Counted from the first letter of the stretch, positions 46,258 through 56,404 are shown. The stretch: 64,000 nucleotides of DNA from Allobacillus salarius (GCF_007559425.1 NZ_VMHE01000010.1:19491-83490), one strand, 5' to 3'. Numbers and translations: made by a program. The notes: a model not told the origin generated them from the sequence alone.

Positions 46258-46548
46258 GTGTCATCCAGAATATCACTAGAAAAGAACCAAGCCTTGGCCC
46301 TCTTGCAGGCAGATGCTGATAAGATTTTGCAGCTAATTAAAGTTCAAATGGACAACTTAACTATGCCTCAATGTCCTCTCTATGAAGAGGTATTAGATAC
46401 TCAAATGTTTGGTCTCTCAAGAGAAATAAATTTTGCTGTTCGCTTGGATTTAATTCAAGAGGAAGATGGTAAAGCAATTATGGAGAACTTGGAAAGACAA
46501 TTGAGTGCGTTGCACGAAGTTGCCCAAGATACCAAAAATTTATCATAA
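46258..46548 (+). CDS. ylaN: YlaN (UPF0358), Fur-linked iron homeostasis protein
   Basis: A 96-residue all-helical protein of the YlaN family. YlaN is essential in B. subtilis unless iron is supplied, and recent work describes it as a Fur-binding antirepressor; that is established knowledge for the family. The start is GTG at 46258 with TAGGAGGGG upstream. A palindrome GTGAACGTTCAC lies upstream near 46157. It is monocistronic with a terminator following. Confidence 0.92.
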   Translation: MSSRISLEKNQALALLQADADKILQLIKVQMDNLTMPQCPLYEEVLDTQMFGLSREINFAVRLDLIQEEDGKAIMENLERQLSALHEVAQDTKNLS

Positions 46549-46549
46549 T

Positions 46550-46605
46550 AAAAACTCAAACAATGCTTACATCGATTACGTGAAGGCATTCGTTTGAGTT
46601 TTTTT
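46550..46605. terminator. Bidirectional terminator
   Basis: A long stem with one mismatch (46550-46566 with 46586-46602) and a T-run lies between convergent ylaN and the glycosylase gene. Confidence 0.8.
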
Positions 46606-46652
46606 GCATGTAAACGACGTTTTATTCGAAAAAGATGCTGAGCAAGCTAAAT

Positions 46653-47246
46653 TTACCTCGAAACAAACGGATTATTACTGATCCAAAATCGATAAGGGTA
46701 AGCAACAGCCTCTTTTGCATTTGGAATTCCAATTCGATTACCAATCATTATTTCTTGCGGTCTTTCACCAACAGCAATATATAGCGGCTTCTCCCACAAA
46801 CGATTACCGTAATAAGATTTGTCTATACCCATAGCTTTTGTGAGTTTACCTGGTCCACTTGTAAGATTCGCTCTTTTTGAAACGGGTCTATTTTCCAACA
46901 TAACATCCTCACCAATCATTGGTTCTATTCCACGGATTAGTACTGCTTCTGGCTGATTGGCTCGACCAGTTACGATATTAAATAAATGATGTGTATGCAT
47001 TGTATATACATAAGCAAATCCAGCTTCGTGAAACATAATCTCCGTTCGCTTCGTTCGACGATTGTTAAAGCTATGTGCTGCTCGGTCGTCTGCTCCCAAG
47101 TACGCCTCTGTTTCAACGATTTTCCCCACAAGTAGTCCATTGGGGGTTTCGTGAACTAAAAAAGAACCGAGCAACTCTTCTGCTAATTGAAGAGTCGGTT
47201 GATTGAAAAAAGATTGATGAACGGGTTGTAAGATTTTATGGTCCAT
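46653..47246 (-). CDS. 3-methyladenine DNA glycosylase (AAG/MPG family)
   Basis: A 197-residue alkyladenine DNA glycosylase of the mammalian MPG fold. Family motifs are GKIVETEAYLGADDRAAHSF (active-site Glu in ETEAY), YVYTMHTHHLFNIVTG and VLIRGIEP. It excises alkylated purines to start base excision repair. B. subtilis YxlJ (Mpg) is the counterpart but lies elsewhere. GGAGGGATCGC precedes the ATG on the minus strand. It is monocistronic. Confidence 0.9.
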   Translation of the reverse strand: MDHKILQPVHQSFFNQPTLQLAEELLGSFLVHETPNGLLVGKIVETEAYLGADDRAAHSFNNRRTKRTEIMFHEAGFAYVYTMHTHHLFNIVTGRANQPEAVLIRGIEPMIGEDVMLENRPVSKRANLTSGPGKLTKAMGIDKSYYGNRLWEKPLYIAVGERPQEIMIGNRIGIPNAKEAVAYPYRFWISNNPFVSR

Positions 47247-47336
47247 TGCGATCCCTCCAACGAATATGTGTTATTAGTTTACCCGCTTTTAGAGAAAGCG
47301 TAAATTTATAACTGAACAATAATTCATTTTTTTGGC

Positions 47337-47361
47337 AGGAATTTTTAAAAATATGTTGAAA
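47337..47361 (+). promoter_or_regulatory. Possible SigH-like promoter for pyruvate carboxylase
   Basis: AGGA (47337-47340), 17 nt, then GAAA (47358-47361) resembles the SigH AGGA-17-GAAT pattern with one change. Its layout matches the site upstream of fadH. Confidence 0.25.
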
Positions 47362-47405
47362 TTTAAAAGAGATGAGAGAAATTTTGCGAATTTGGGAGGG
47401 TCATC

Positions 47406-50400
47406 ATGACAGAAAGCAAATCAATTAATAAAGTATTAGTAGCGAATAGAGGAGAAATAGCTATTCGTGTATTTCGAGCGTGTACAGAATTGAACATACG
47501 AACGGTTGCGATTTACTCTGAAGAAGATACAGGCTCTTATCATCGATATAAAGCTGATGAAGCCTACTTGGTTGGGGTTGGCAAAAAGCCTATTGACGCC
47601 TATTTGGATATTGAAGGAATTATTGAGTTAGCTAAACGTGTAGGAGTTGACGCCATTCATCCAGGTTATGGCTTTTTATCTGAAAACATTCAGTTTGCCA
47701 AACGGTGTGAAGAGGAAGGTATTATTTTCATTGGTCCGAAGAGTGAGCATTTAAACGTGTTTGGAGATAAAGTTAAGGCTCGGAAACAAGCGATGGAAGC
47801 TGGTATTCCCGTCATTCCTGGTACGGATGGTCCAGTTCAATCATTAGAAGAAGTGGAAACGTTTTCTGAAAAACACGGATTCCCTATAATGATCAAAGCG
47901 GCTCTTGGTGGAGGCGGACGAGGGATGCGTATCGTTCGCACAAAAGAAGCGTTGAAAGAAGCTTATGACCGTGCGAAATCCGAAGCGAAAGCAGCATTTG
48001 GTAACGATGAGATTTACGTTGAGCGATTAGTAGAGCAACCGAAACATATCGAAGTGCAAATATTAGGTGATGAAGCAGGAAATATCCTTCATTTATATGA
48101 AAGAGACTGTTCGATTCAACGTCGTCACCAAAAAGTAGTAGAGATTGCACCAAGCATTTCATTGTCTGATTCACAGCGTCATGAGATTTGCGATGCAGCT
48201 GTAAAGCTAATGAAAGATATAAATTACCTCAACGCGGGTACGGTTGAGTTTTTAGTAACAGAGGATGAATTTTTCTTTATTGAAGTAAATCCGCGAGTTC
48301 AAGTCGAGCATACAATCACTGAAATGATTACAGGCTGTGATATTGTTCAAACACAGCTGCGAATTGCTATGGGTTACTCTTTGCACGATAAAGAAATTGG
48401 ATTACCGAAACAGTCGGAAATAACGACGCACGGGTACGCAATTCAGTCTAGGGTCACAACGGAAGACCCATTGAATAACTTTATGCCTGATACAGGTAAA
48501 ATTATGGCCTATCGAACAGGTGGTGGCTTTGGTGTCCGCTTGGATGCAGGGAACGGCTTTCAAGGAGCAGTCATCTCACCACATTATGATTCATTACTTG
48601 TAAAAGTATCTACGTGGGCTCTTTCTTTTGAACAAGCCGCACGAAAAATGGTGCGAAATTTAAAGGAGTTTCGAATTCGTGGTATAAAAACCAATATTCC
48701 ATTCTTGGAAAACGTAATTCTGCACAAGAAGTTTTTAAATGGAAGCTATGATACCACCTTTATTGATTCGTCACCAGAGCTTTTTGTATTTCCGAAGAAA
48801 AAAGATCGGGGAACCAAATTGTTATCTTACTTGGCTTCTACAACAGTTAACAGCCCATTGACGACAGGGAAAGAGAAGAAGCCGTTATTTGATTCCGTCA
48901 GAATTCCAACTGTAAAGTCGGATAGCGAACCAGCAGCAGGAACAAAACAGATTCTTGATGAAAAAGGCCCTGAAGCAGTCAGTGAATGGCTGAAACAACA
49001 AAAAGAAGTATTATTGACAGACACCACTTTTCGCGATGCTCACCAATCGTTACTGGCGACACGTGTTCGTACAAAAGATTTATTAGGGATTGCGGAGCCC
49101 ACGGCAAAACTACTACCTAATTTATTTTCTGTTGAAATGTGGGGAGGGGCAACCTTCGATGTCTCTTATCGATTTTTGAGAGAGGATCCTTGGGAGCGAT
49201 TGATAAAGCTTCGCGAAAAAATGCCGAATGTATTATTCCAAATGCTTTTGCGTGCGAGTAATGCGGTAGGATATACAAATTATCCGGATAACGTTATTGA
49301 TGAATTTGTAGAAAAGAGTGCTCAAGCAGGTATCGATGTCTTCCGGATTTTCGATAGCTTGAATTGGGTAGAAGGCATGAAGCCGGCAATCGAGGCTGTA
49401 CGAAAACAGAATAAAATTGCTGAAGTGTCAATGTGTTATACCGGAGATATTTTAGATCCTAAAAGAGATAAATACGATTTAGATTATTACATTAACTTAG
49501 CGAAAGAACTGGAATCGTTAGGTGCTCATATTTTAGGCATAAAAGATATGGCGGGTCTATTAAAACCAGAAGCGGCTTACCAGCTAATTTCTGCATTGAA
49601 ACGAGAAATTGACATACCAATTCATCTACACACACATGATACGAGTGGAAATGGTGTCATGATGTACGCGAGAGCGATTGAAGCGGGAGTCGATGCAGTC
49701 GATGTTGCTGTTAGCTCGATGGCTGGCCATACTTCTCAGCCGAGTGCGAACAGTTTGTATCATGCATTGGAAGGAAATGAACGTCAACCGAAAGTTGATA
49801 TTCAATCTTATGAAGAGTTGAACAAGTACTGGGAAGATGTTCGTGATTATTATGGTAATTTTGAAAGTGGTTTAAAAGCACCTCATACAGAGATCTACTT
49901 ACATGAGATGCCTGGTGGACAGTATAGTAATTTACAACAGCAAGCAAAGGCTGTTGGACTGGGTGACCGTTGGGATGAAGTAAAATACATGTACCGCACA
50001 GTTAACGACATGTTTGGTGATCTAATCAAAGTTACACCTTCATCTAAAATTGTAGGTGATATGGCGCTATTTATGGTGCAAAATGATTTAACGGTTGATG
50101 ATGTATATGAAAAAGGGGATAACTTAGATTTCCCAGATTCAGTAGTTGAATTTTTCCGAGGAATGATCGGCAAGCCTTATCAAGGATTTCCTAAAGAATT
50201 GCAACGAATTATTTTAAAAGGCAAGGAAGAAATCCCTGGGAGACCTGGCGAGCAGTTGAAGCCCGTTAATTTTGAAGCGCTGCAAGAGCAATTGTTTGAG
50301 AAACTAAATCGTCAAGTGACGACACACGAAGTTATCTCTTATGCGTTATATCCAAAAGTCTTTTTGGACTATGAGCAATTTGTAGATCAATACGGAAATA

Positions 50401-50849
50401 TATCTGTTCTCGATACGCCATCATTTATTTATGGTTTACGGTTAGGAGAAGAGGTTTCTGTTGAGATCGAACAAGGGAAGACGTTAATCATTAAATTAGT
50501 TTCAGTTGGAGAGCCACAAAAAGATGGTACGCGTGTCGTGTATTTCGAACTGAATGGTCAACCAAGAGAAGTTGTCGTACGCGATGAACATATTAAAGAC
50601 GTCCAAGATCAAAAAATGAAGGCAGATTCAAGTGACCCTAAACAAATTGGAGCATCGATGCCTGGTACAGTTGTTGAGGTACTAGTAAAAGAGGGTGAGA
50701 CAGTCAGCAAAAATGACTACTTGATGATTACTGAATCGATGAAAATGGAAACGACAATCCAAGCACCATTTGATGGGAAAATAAAACGAGTACAAGTGAA
50801 AAATGGGGAAGCCCTTGAATCGGGTGATCTATTAATCGAATTTGAATAA
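47406..50849 (+). CDS. pycA: Pyruvate carboxylase
   Basis: An 1147-residue biotin enzyme that makes oxaloacetate from pyruvate, bicarbonate and ATP. Domains in order: biotin carboxylase (~8-455; GGGGRGMR ATP loop, FIEVNPRVQVEHT), carboxyltransferase TIM barrel (~530-830; TDTTFRDAHQSLLATRVR, DMAG, HTHDTSG), linker/allosteric region, and C-terminal biotinyl domain with Lys1113 in ESMKM. GGGAGGGTC precedes the ATG. In B. subtilis DarB binds this enzyme; a darB gene is at 17290. It is monocistronic, with ctaA downstream on the other strand, as in B. subtilis. Confidence 0.96.
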   Translation: MTESKSINKVLVANRGEIAIRVFRACTELNIRTVAIYSEEDTGSYHRYKADEAYLVGVGKKPIDAYLDIEGIIELAKRVGVDAIHPGYGFLSENIQFAKRCEEEGIIFIGPKSEHLNVFGDKVKARKQAMEAGIPVIPGTDGPVQSLEEVETFSEKHGFPIMIKAALGGGGRGMRIVRTKEALKEAYDRAKSEAKAAFGNDEIYVERLVEQPKHIEVQILGDEAGNILHLYERDCSIQRRHQKVVEIAPSISLSDSQRHEICDAAVKLMKDINYLNAGTVEFLVTEDEFFFIEVNPRVQVEHTITEMITGCDIVQTQLRIAMGYSLHDKEIGLPKQSEITTHGYAIQSRVTTEDPLNNFMPDTGKIMAYRTGGGFGVRLDAGNGFQGAVISPHYDSLLVKVSTWALSFEQAARKMVRNLKEFRIRGIKTNIPFLENVILHKKFLNGSYDTTFIDSSPELFVFPKKKDRGTKLLSYLASTTVNSPLTTGKEKKPLFDSVRIPTVKSDSEPAAGTKQILDEKGPEAVSEWLKQQKEVLLTDTTFRDAHQSLLATRVRTKDLLGIAEPTAKLLPNLFSVEMWGGATFDVSYRFLREDPWERLIKLREKMPNVLFQMLLRASNAVGYTNYPDNVIDEFVEKSAQAGIDVFRIFDSLNWVEGMKPAIEAVRKQNKIAEVSMCYTGDILDPKRDKYDLDYYINLAKELESLGAHILGIKDMAGLLKPEAAYQLISALKREIDIPIHLHTHDTSGNGVMMYARAIEAGVDAVDVAVSSMAGHTSQPSANSLYHALEGNERQPKVDIQSYEELNKYWEDVRDYYGNFESGLKAPHTEIYLHEMPGGQYSNLQQQAKAVGLGDRWDEVKYMYRTVNDMFGDLIKVTPSSKIVGDMALFMVQNDLTVDDVYEKGDNLDFPDSVVEFFRGMIGKPYQGFPKELQRIILKGKEEIPGRPGEQLKPVNFEALQEQLFEKLNRQVTTHEVISYALYPKVFLDYEQFVDQYGNISVLDTPSFIYGLRLGEEVSVEIEQGKTLIIKLVSVGEPQKDGTRVVYFELNGQPREVVVRDEHIKDVQDQKMKADSSDPKQIGASMPGTVVEVLVKEGETVSKNDYLMITESMKMETTIQAPFDGKIKRVQVKNGEALESGDLLIEFE

Positions 50850-50949
50850 TATATTGTACTGTCCAGCAACAAAGTGTTTGCTGGGCAGTTTTATGAGTAA
50901 ACGAATTAAATATAAAAAAAGCCGTCACCTTGTTTGGTGACGACGATTA

Positions 50950-51867
50950 TTATTGCTCATTTGCTAATTTACTTCTTCGTGCCAACATTAAGAAATAACA
51001 AAGAATCGTAAAGAACAATGAAATGAACGTAGCGTGCAATAATCCTACGAAAATATTTCCGGTAGTAAAAATAATGAACGCACCAAGTACAACTTGCAAA
51101 AAGATGAATATTGTCGCAATTAGCCAAACCTTACGAATAAACGGTTGATTTATTTTGCGCATTACTTGAATAAATAAAACAACTACCCATAAAAATAAGA
51201 TTCCGGCCATTAACCGATGTCCCATTTGAATCCATTGATCCGTTGATAGCCCAGCCATTGTTGGCGAATTGTTATAACAGAAGGGCCAATCAGGGCAAAC
51301 TAAACTTGAGTATTTGTGTCGGACCAACGCTCCAGAATAGACAACGATTAACGTATAAACGAACAATCCCCAAAAGTTTATGCGTAACCATTTTGGTATG
51401 TGAACACGTTCGGTGTGTAGTTTGCGATCGACATCAAATATAATCAAAGCTAAAAGTACAGAAGCAGCGAAGGCTACAAGTGATATACCAAAGTGCATTG
51501 CTTTAATAATACTTGATTGGTCAAAAAGAACGGCTGCAGCACCTAATAAGGATTGAATGATTAAAAATAAAATCGAAAGGTAGACCAAAAATTTTGTTTC
51601 TTTGATATCACGATAGTCTTTCCATGCGATATAAGAAAGTAATAAGACAAGAATAATGCCAATACCAGACATGATTCGGTGCCCAAATTCTACGACTAAT
51701 TCGAAAGTTATGTCGGTAGGGATCAACTGACCATCACAAAGTGGCCAACTACGACCGCAGCCAAGACCTGATTCTGTTTTTGTAACTAATGCTCCACCGA
51801 TTAAAACGAAAAACATAGAGATTGAAGTGATGATAGCAATCGGTTTCGGTTGTAGTAATTTCTTCAT
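50950..51867 (-). CDS. ctaA: Heme A synthase
   Basis: A 305-residue membrane enzyme with eight segments that oxidises heme O to heme A for the caa3/aa3 oxidase. The paired histidine motifs are EFGHRIMSG in the N-terminal half and MGHRLMAG in the C-terminal half, with two further His in FGISLVAFA and HATFISLFF regions. The GCGRSWPLCDG and CPDWPFCYNN cysteine pairs lie in extracytoplasmic loops. It is divergent from ctaB, the classic ctaA/ctaB arrangement. RBS AAAGGTG. Confidence 0.95.
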   Translation of the reverse strand: MKKLLQPKPIAIITSISMFFVLIGGALVTKTESGLGCGRSWPLCDGQLIPTDITFELVVEFGHRIMSGIGIILVLLLSYIAWKDYRDIKETKFLVYLSILFLIIQSLLGAAAVLFDQSSIIKAMHFGISLVAFAASVLLALIIFDVDRKLHTERVHIPKWLRINFWGLFVYTLIVVYSGALVRHKYSSLVCPDWPFCYNNSPTMAGLSTDQWIQMGHRLMAGILFLWVVVLFIQVMRKINQPFIRKVWLIATIFIFLQVVLGAFIIFTTGNIFVGLLHATFISLFFTILCYFLMLARRSKLANEQ

Positions 51868-52122
51868 ATAATAAATTCACCTTTCTGATAGGCATAAACA
51901 CATTCATAACCTATCTTAATACAAAATCAACCAGATGGAAATAAACAATGGTTACAACTTTTTAACATTAGTTATAATGTATATATCAGTAACAAAACAG
52001 TGTACTACCGGCTACTAAAAATGAAAAGGGTTTAGTTTCGACAAAAAATAGGTTAGAATAATGATATATATACTTAATTGAACGTCACCTAACATAATTA
52101 CAAAAAAAGATTTTACAGTGAC

Positions 52123-52141
52123 TTTTCACATATTTTTCACA
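52123..52141. promoter_or_regulatory. Possible ResD-binding direct repeat
   Basis: Two copies of TTTTCACA 11 bp apart (TGTGAAAA on the minus strand) resemble ResD target half-sites of the TTGTGAA type. ResD activates cta genes in B. subtilis. By eye only. Confidence 0.35.
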
Positions 52142-52181
52142 CATAAGAAATCAATATATGCTTTAATAGAAGTAGTTGTGT

Positions 52182-52244
52182 TTACATGGTACAATTACTA
52201 TGTAAATAAAATGTAACATTATGTAGGTTAGGCTATAAATGTAA
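52182..52244 (+). promoter_or_regulatory. Palindrome and periodic ATGTAA boxes upstream of ctaB
   Basis: TTACATGGT at 52182-52190 and ACTATGTAA at 52197-52205 form an imperfect 24-bp palindrome around a TACAAT -10 candidate. ATGTAA or ATGTAG boxes recur at 52200, 52211, 52221 and 52239. This could be an operator or activator array. Confidence 0.35.
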
Positions 52245-52273
52245 AAAGGGTTTAAACGAGAGGGGATCCTACA

Positions 52274-53212
52274 ATGAATGAATCACGCACAGTTCAATCT
52301 ACGTCCTCACAGTTGATGGATTCACCGAATACTGGTGTAAAAGCCCTGTGGACAGACTTTCTCGCATTGATTAAGATAGGAATTGTCAATTCCAATCTTA
52401 TGACAGCTTTCGCGGGTTTTTGGCTTGCGTTATACTATACAAATCAAACCTTTTCAAACAACTGGCTTGCATTTATTGGAATGATGGCAGGTACAGCGCT
52501 TGTTATCGCTGGTGGTTGTGTCATCAATAATTACTATGATCGTGATATTGATCATTTAATGGCACGCACAAAAGAAAGGGCGACAATTACTGGAAGTATT
52601 CCTTTATCAGTAGTACTTGCCATGGGAATAGGGTTTTCAGCAATAGGCATGATCGTGTTGTTCCTTGTTTCTCCAGTTGCAGCCTTTTTCGGATTATTTG
52701 GTTGGTTTGTCTATGTATTTCTATACACAATGTGGTCAAAAAGAAAGTATACGATTAATACTGTTGTTGGATGTTTTTCTGGAGCAGCTCCGCCGCTAAT
52801 TGGCTGGGCAGCCGTAGATTCTACATTACATCCAGTCGCATTAGTTTTGTTTTTAATTATGTTTCTCTGGCAAATTCCACATTTTCTATCATTGGCTATA
52901 ATGAAAAAAGAAGATTATTCAACAGCGAATGTTCCGATGCTGCCAGTAGTATATGGTAATAAAATTACGAAAAGACAAATTTTCATTTATACGATTTGTT
53001 TAATGCCTTTACCATTTTACTTCTTTTCATTAGGTACAATATTTATGGTATTTGCCACATTGTTAACGCTCGGTTGGGTCGTCCTCGCTTTTGCAGGATT
53101 TCGCACAAAAGATGACACCAAATGGGCAAGAAGAATGTTTCTATATTCATTAAACTACTTAACCTTATTTTTCATAGGAATAGTCGTTGCGACCATTCCA
53201 CAAATCATTTGA
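52274..53212 (+). CDS. ctaB: Protoheme IX farnesyltransferase (heme O synthase)
   Basis: A 312-residue UbiA-family membrane prenyltransferase with about nine membrane segments that adds farnesyl to heme B. The Mg-diphosphate motif NNYYDRDIDHLMARTKER is at about residue 92-109, and a second KKEDYSTANVPMLP motif follows. AGAGGGGATCC precedes the ATG. It is first in the ctaBCDEF operon and supplies substrate for CtaA. Confidence 0.95.
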   Translation: MNESRTVQSTSSQLMDSPNTGVKALWTDFLALIKIGIVNSNLMTAFAGFWLALYYTNQTFSNNWLAFIGMMAGTALVIAGGCVINNYYDRDIDHLMARTKERATITGSIPLSVVLAMGIGFSAIGMIVLFLVSPVAAFFGLFGWFVYVFLYTMWSKRKYTINTVVGCFSGAAPPLIGWAAVDSTLHPVALVLFLIMFLWQIPHFLSLAIMKKEDYSTANVPMLPVVYGNKITKRQIFIYTICLMPLPFYFFSLGTIFMVFATLLTLGWVVLAFAGFRTKDDTKWARRMFLYSLNYLTLFFIGIVVATIPQII

Positions 53213-53296
53213 AATAATTAAGAATTTATTTCTTAATTCTTTTATAAATTTCATACAACATAAGAATGAATAAGAGAAAGAGAGGTATCCAAAGAC

Positions 53297-54490
53297 ATGA
53301 AAGGTTTGACTAGTAAGTTTAAAGCCGTAGGTGCTTTAATGACTCTAGCGCTTATTTTGTCAGGTTGTGGTGAGGAATTTCTAAGTGCGCTCCGTCCACA
53401 AGGACAAGGTGCAAGTGATATTCTTAGCCTGATGATTTTAAGTATCGCTGTCATGATGTTTGTTTTCGTAGTAGTTATGGTCATTTATGTATTTGTAATT
53501 TTAAAATTCCGTCAGAAAAAAGGACAAGAGGACTTTATACCGGAACAGGTTGAAGGAAGCCATACGTTAGAAACATTATGGACAGTTGTTCCAATTTTCC
53601 TTATTTTGATTTTAGCTGTACCAACCGTACAATATACCTTCTCCTTGGTAGATACTTCGCCACAAGTAAGTGCTGAAGGTGAAGAAGATCAAATTTGGAT
53701 AAACGTAACTGGTAAACAATACTGGTGGCATTTCGAATATGATGGAATGGACGTCACTACAAGTCAGGAATTATACATTCCAACTGACCGCCGTGTATTC
53801 CTATCATTGCATTCAGAAGATGTCATTCACTCTTTCTGGGTTCCTACATTACAAGGTAAGATCGACGTAAACCCAACAGGTAACCGGAATGAAATTTGGA
53901 TAGACGCTGAGAAAGAAGGCGTTTACTGGGGTAAATGTGCTGAGTTCTGTGGACCGTCACACTCATTGATGGACTTCAAAGTAGTTGCAGTAAGCCCTGG
54001 AGAATTTGAACAATGGGTAAAAGACATGCGTAACATTGATCCGGAAGCAACACCAGAAAGTGAAGTTGCTGCAGCTGGTCAAGAAGTTTTTGCTAATAAC
54101 TGTATGTCTTGTCACGCTAACGGAACTTCTCCAAACAAAATCGGGCCGAACGTGTCCAACTTTGGTGACCGTGAGCGAATTGCAGGAGTTCTTGAATATA
54201 ACAAAGAAAACTTAATTGAATGGATTGAAACAAAAGGTAAAGATATGAAACCTGGAAACTTGATGACAAGTGCAGCTTACGACCTTTCTGATGAAGAGTT
54301 GGAACAAGTAGCTGAATACTTAATGTCATTGAGCCCAAGTGAAATCACACCTGAAAATGCAAATGATAATGAATACATCGAATCTGATTTAAGTGATTTA
54401 TTTGTTGATGAAGAAAAAGATGAAAGTTCTCAAGAAAAATCAGAGGAAGAATCTGAAGAAGATTCAGAAGAGGACTCTGACAGTAATTAA
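53297..54490 (+). CDS. ctaC: Cytochrome c oxidase subunit II with fused cytochrome c (caa3 type)
   Basis: A 397-residue lipoprotein (lipobox LSGC, Cys24) with two membrane helices (about 42-68 and 95-115) and a CuA domain (WGKCAEFCGPSHSLM). A fused cytochrome c domain carries the heme motif CMSCH at residues 269-273 and the later methionine ligand region (NLMTSAAY). The fusion marks a caa3 oxidase. The C-terminus ends in a ~30-residue Glu/Asp/Ser tail after the heme domain. Sco (14515) would load CuA. Second gene of ctaBCDEF. Confidence 0.95.
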   Translation: MKGLTSKFKAVGALMTLALILSGCGEEFLSALRPQGQGASDILSLMILSIAVMMFVFVVVMVIYVFVILKFRQKKGQEDFIPEQVEGSHTLETLWTVVPIFLILILAVPTVQYTFSLVDTSPQVSAEGEEDQIWINVTGKQYWWHFEYDGMDVTTSQELYIPTDRRVFLSLHSEDVIHSFWVPTLQGKIDVNPTGNRNEIWIDAEKEGVYWGKCAEFCGPSHSLMDFKVVAVSPGEFEQWVKDMRNIDPEATPESEVAAAGQEVFANNCMSCHANGTSPNKIGPNVSNFGDRERIAGVLEYNKENLIEWIETKGKDMKPGNLMTSAAYDLSDEELEQVAEYLMSLSPSEITPENANDNEYIESDLSDLFVDEEKDESSQEKSEEESEEDSEEDSDSN

Positions 54491-54538
54491 TATAACTATA
54501 TTTCAGATGAATAGAACTAACATAGGGAGGTTAATATC

Positions 54539-56404
54539 GTGAGTGCAACAGCTAATAAAAAAGCTGGATTCGGTTCCGTATTATGGGATTACTTAACCAC
54601 TGTAGACCATAAAAAGATTGCCATATTGTACTTGTTTGGTGGATTCTTTTTCTTCATTCTCGGTGGTTTGGAAGCTATGTTGGTCCGAATCCAATTAATA
54701 CAACCAGATAATAACTTTGTTTCGGCTCAGTTTTATAACGAATTAATGACAATGCATGGTACAACAATGATTTTCCTTGCAGCTATGCCGTTGTTGTTCG
54801 CTTTAATGAACATTGCGATGCCACTCCAAATTGGAGCACGTGACGTTGCTTTTCCATTTGTAAACGCCTTAGGTTTTTGGCTGTTTCTAGTTGGTGGTAT
54901 TGTTGTTAATATTTCATGGTTTACAGGAGGAGCACCAGACGCTGGTTGGACTGCTTATACTCCATTATCGATATTCTCGGAAAGCCATGGACTTGATTAT
55001 TATTCCATCGGTCTACAAATTGCAGGTTTTGGTACATTAATGGGTGGGATTAATTTCCTTGTAACAGTTATTACAATGCGTACTCCAGGTATGACGATGA
55101 TGCGTATGCCACTGTTCTCATGGACAACATTTATTGCGAGTGTATTAATCCTATTTGCATTCCCTGCATTGACTGTAGGTCTGTTCTTACTAACATTTGA
55201 CAGATTGTTCGGAGCAAACTTCTTTGATCCGTCCATGGGTGGTAACGTCATTATCTGGGAGCATTTATTCTGGATATTTGGACACCCTGAAGTATATATA
55301 CTGATTCTACCGGCATTCGGTGTGTTCAGTGAAGTTATTTCAACATTTTCTAAGAAACGCTTATTTGGTTACTCTTCAATGGTGTTCGCGACCGTATTAA
55401 TTGCCTTTTTAGGATTCATGGTTTGGGCACACCATATGTTTACAGTTGGTCTTGGACCAATCGCTAACTCAATTTTTGCGATTGCAACGATGGCGATCGC
55501 TGTTCCGACAGGGATTAAGATCTTTAACTGGCTATTTACAATGTGGGGTGGGACGCTCCGTTTCAACTCACCAATGTTATTTGCTTTAGGTTTTATCCCG
55601 TCATTTACGATTGGTGGAATGACAGGTGTTATGCTAGGTGCAGCAGCTGCTGACTTCCAGTATCATGACACATATTTCGTTGTTGCTCACTTCCACTATG
55701 TAATTGTGGGAGGAACTGTATTCGGAATTTTTGCAGGTTTAATTTATTGGTGGCCAAAAATGTTTGGTAAAGTACTCAACGAGACTATGAACCATTGGTT
55801 CTTCTGGCTATTCTTCATTGGTTTCCATTTAACGTTCTTTTTACAACATTTCTTGGGACTAATGGGTATGCCTCGTCGTTACTGGGTATTCTTGGAAGGC
55901 CAAGGATTAGATTTATTCAACCTAATTAGTACGATAGGTGCATTCTTTATGGCAGCAGGAACAATCTTGTTCATCTATAACATGATTTGGACTGCTCTGA
56001 AAGCACCTCAAGCTCCTGCAGATCCATGGGATGGTCGTACACTTGAATGGGCAATTGCTTCACCGCCACCATTCTATAACTTTAAACAGTTGCCATTGGT
56101 ACGTGGATTGGATCCTTTATGGATTGAGAAGACTGAAGGCAATGGTAAGATGCAACCAGCTGAACCTCTAGGTGACGTTCATATGCCGAATAACTCATTC
56201 ATTCCTTTCGTCATGTCTGTTGGCTTAGGTATTGCAGGGATCGGTATTATCTATCAAGTGGATAATCCAATGTGGTGGATTGTCGCTGCAATCGGATTTA
56301 TCATCTTCTTCGGTAGCATGGCTGTCCGTTCCTTGAAAGATGATTTAGGTTATCATATTCACAAAGAAGATTTTGAAAAAGAGGGGGATGGTTCTAATGG
56401 CTGA
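54539..56404 (+). CDS. ctaD: Cytochrome c oxidase subunit I
   Basis: A 621-residue heme-copper oxidase catalytic subunit. It contains the low-spin heme ligand region MHGTTMIFLAAMP, the CuB/Tyr region WIFGHPEVYILILPAFG, HHMFTVG, the K-channel region, and FHYVIVGGTVFG with heme ligands. It has more membrane segments than the minimal 12. It reduces O2 to water and pumps protons. The start is GTG at 54539 after GGGAGGTTAATATC. It overlaps ctaE by 8 nt. Confidence 0.96.
   Translation: MSATANKKAGFGSVLWDYLTTVDHKKIAILYLFGGFFFFILGGLEAMLVRIQLIQPDNNFVSAQFYNELMTMHGTTMIFLAAMPLLFALMNIAMPLQIGARDVAFPFVNALGFWLFLVGGIVVNISWFTGGAPDAGWTAYTPLSIFSESHGLDYYSIGLQIAGFGTLMGGINFLVTVITMRTPGMTMMRMPLFSWTTFIASVLILFAFPALTVGLFLLTFDRLFGANFFDPSMGGNVIIWEHLFWIFGHPEVYILILPAFGVFSEVISTFSKKRLFGYSSMVFATVLIAFLGFMVWAHHMFTVGLGPIANSIFAIATMAIAVPTGIKIFNWLFTMWGGTLRFNSPMLFALGFIPSFTIGGMTGVMLGAAAADFQYHDTYFVVAHFHYVIVGGTVFGIFAGLIYWWPKMFGKVLNETMNHWFFWLFFIGFHLTFFLQHFLGLMGMPRRYWVFLEGQGLDLFNLISTIGAFFMAAGTILFIYNMIWTALKAPQAPADPWDGRTLEWAIASPPPFYNFKQLPLVRGLDPLWIEKTEGNGKMQPAEPLGDVHMPNNSFIPFVMSVGLGIAGIGIIYQVDNPMWWIVAAIGFIIFFGSMAVRSLKDDLGYHIHKEDFEKEGDGSNG

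Larger units (their letters stand above)
51868..52273. other. ctaA-ctaB divergent regulatory region
   Basis: A 406-bp AT-rich region without genes. It holds two TTTTCACA direct repeats (52123-52130 and 52134-52141), a palindrome at 52182-52205, and repeated ATGTA boxes toward ctaB. ResD binds this region in B. subtilis. A small inverted repeat (GATAGG/CCTATC, ~51888-51916) lies in the ctaA leader. Confidence 0.55.

Noticed and set aside
52081..52145. Rex or Fnr site near 52118-52130
   Set aside because: GTGA...TCAC is present but the spacing is 4 nt; Rex and Fnr boxes need 6 between these half-sites.
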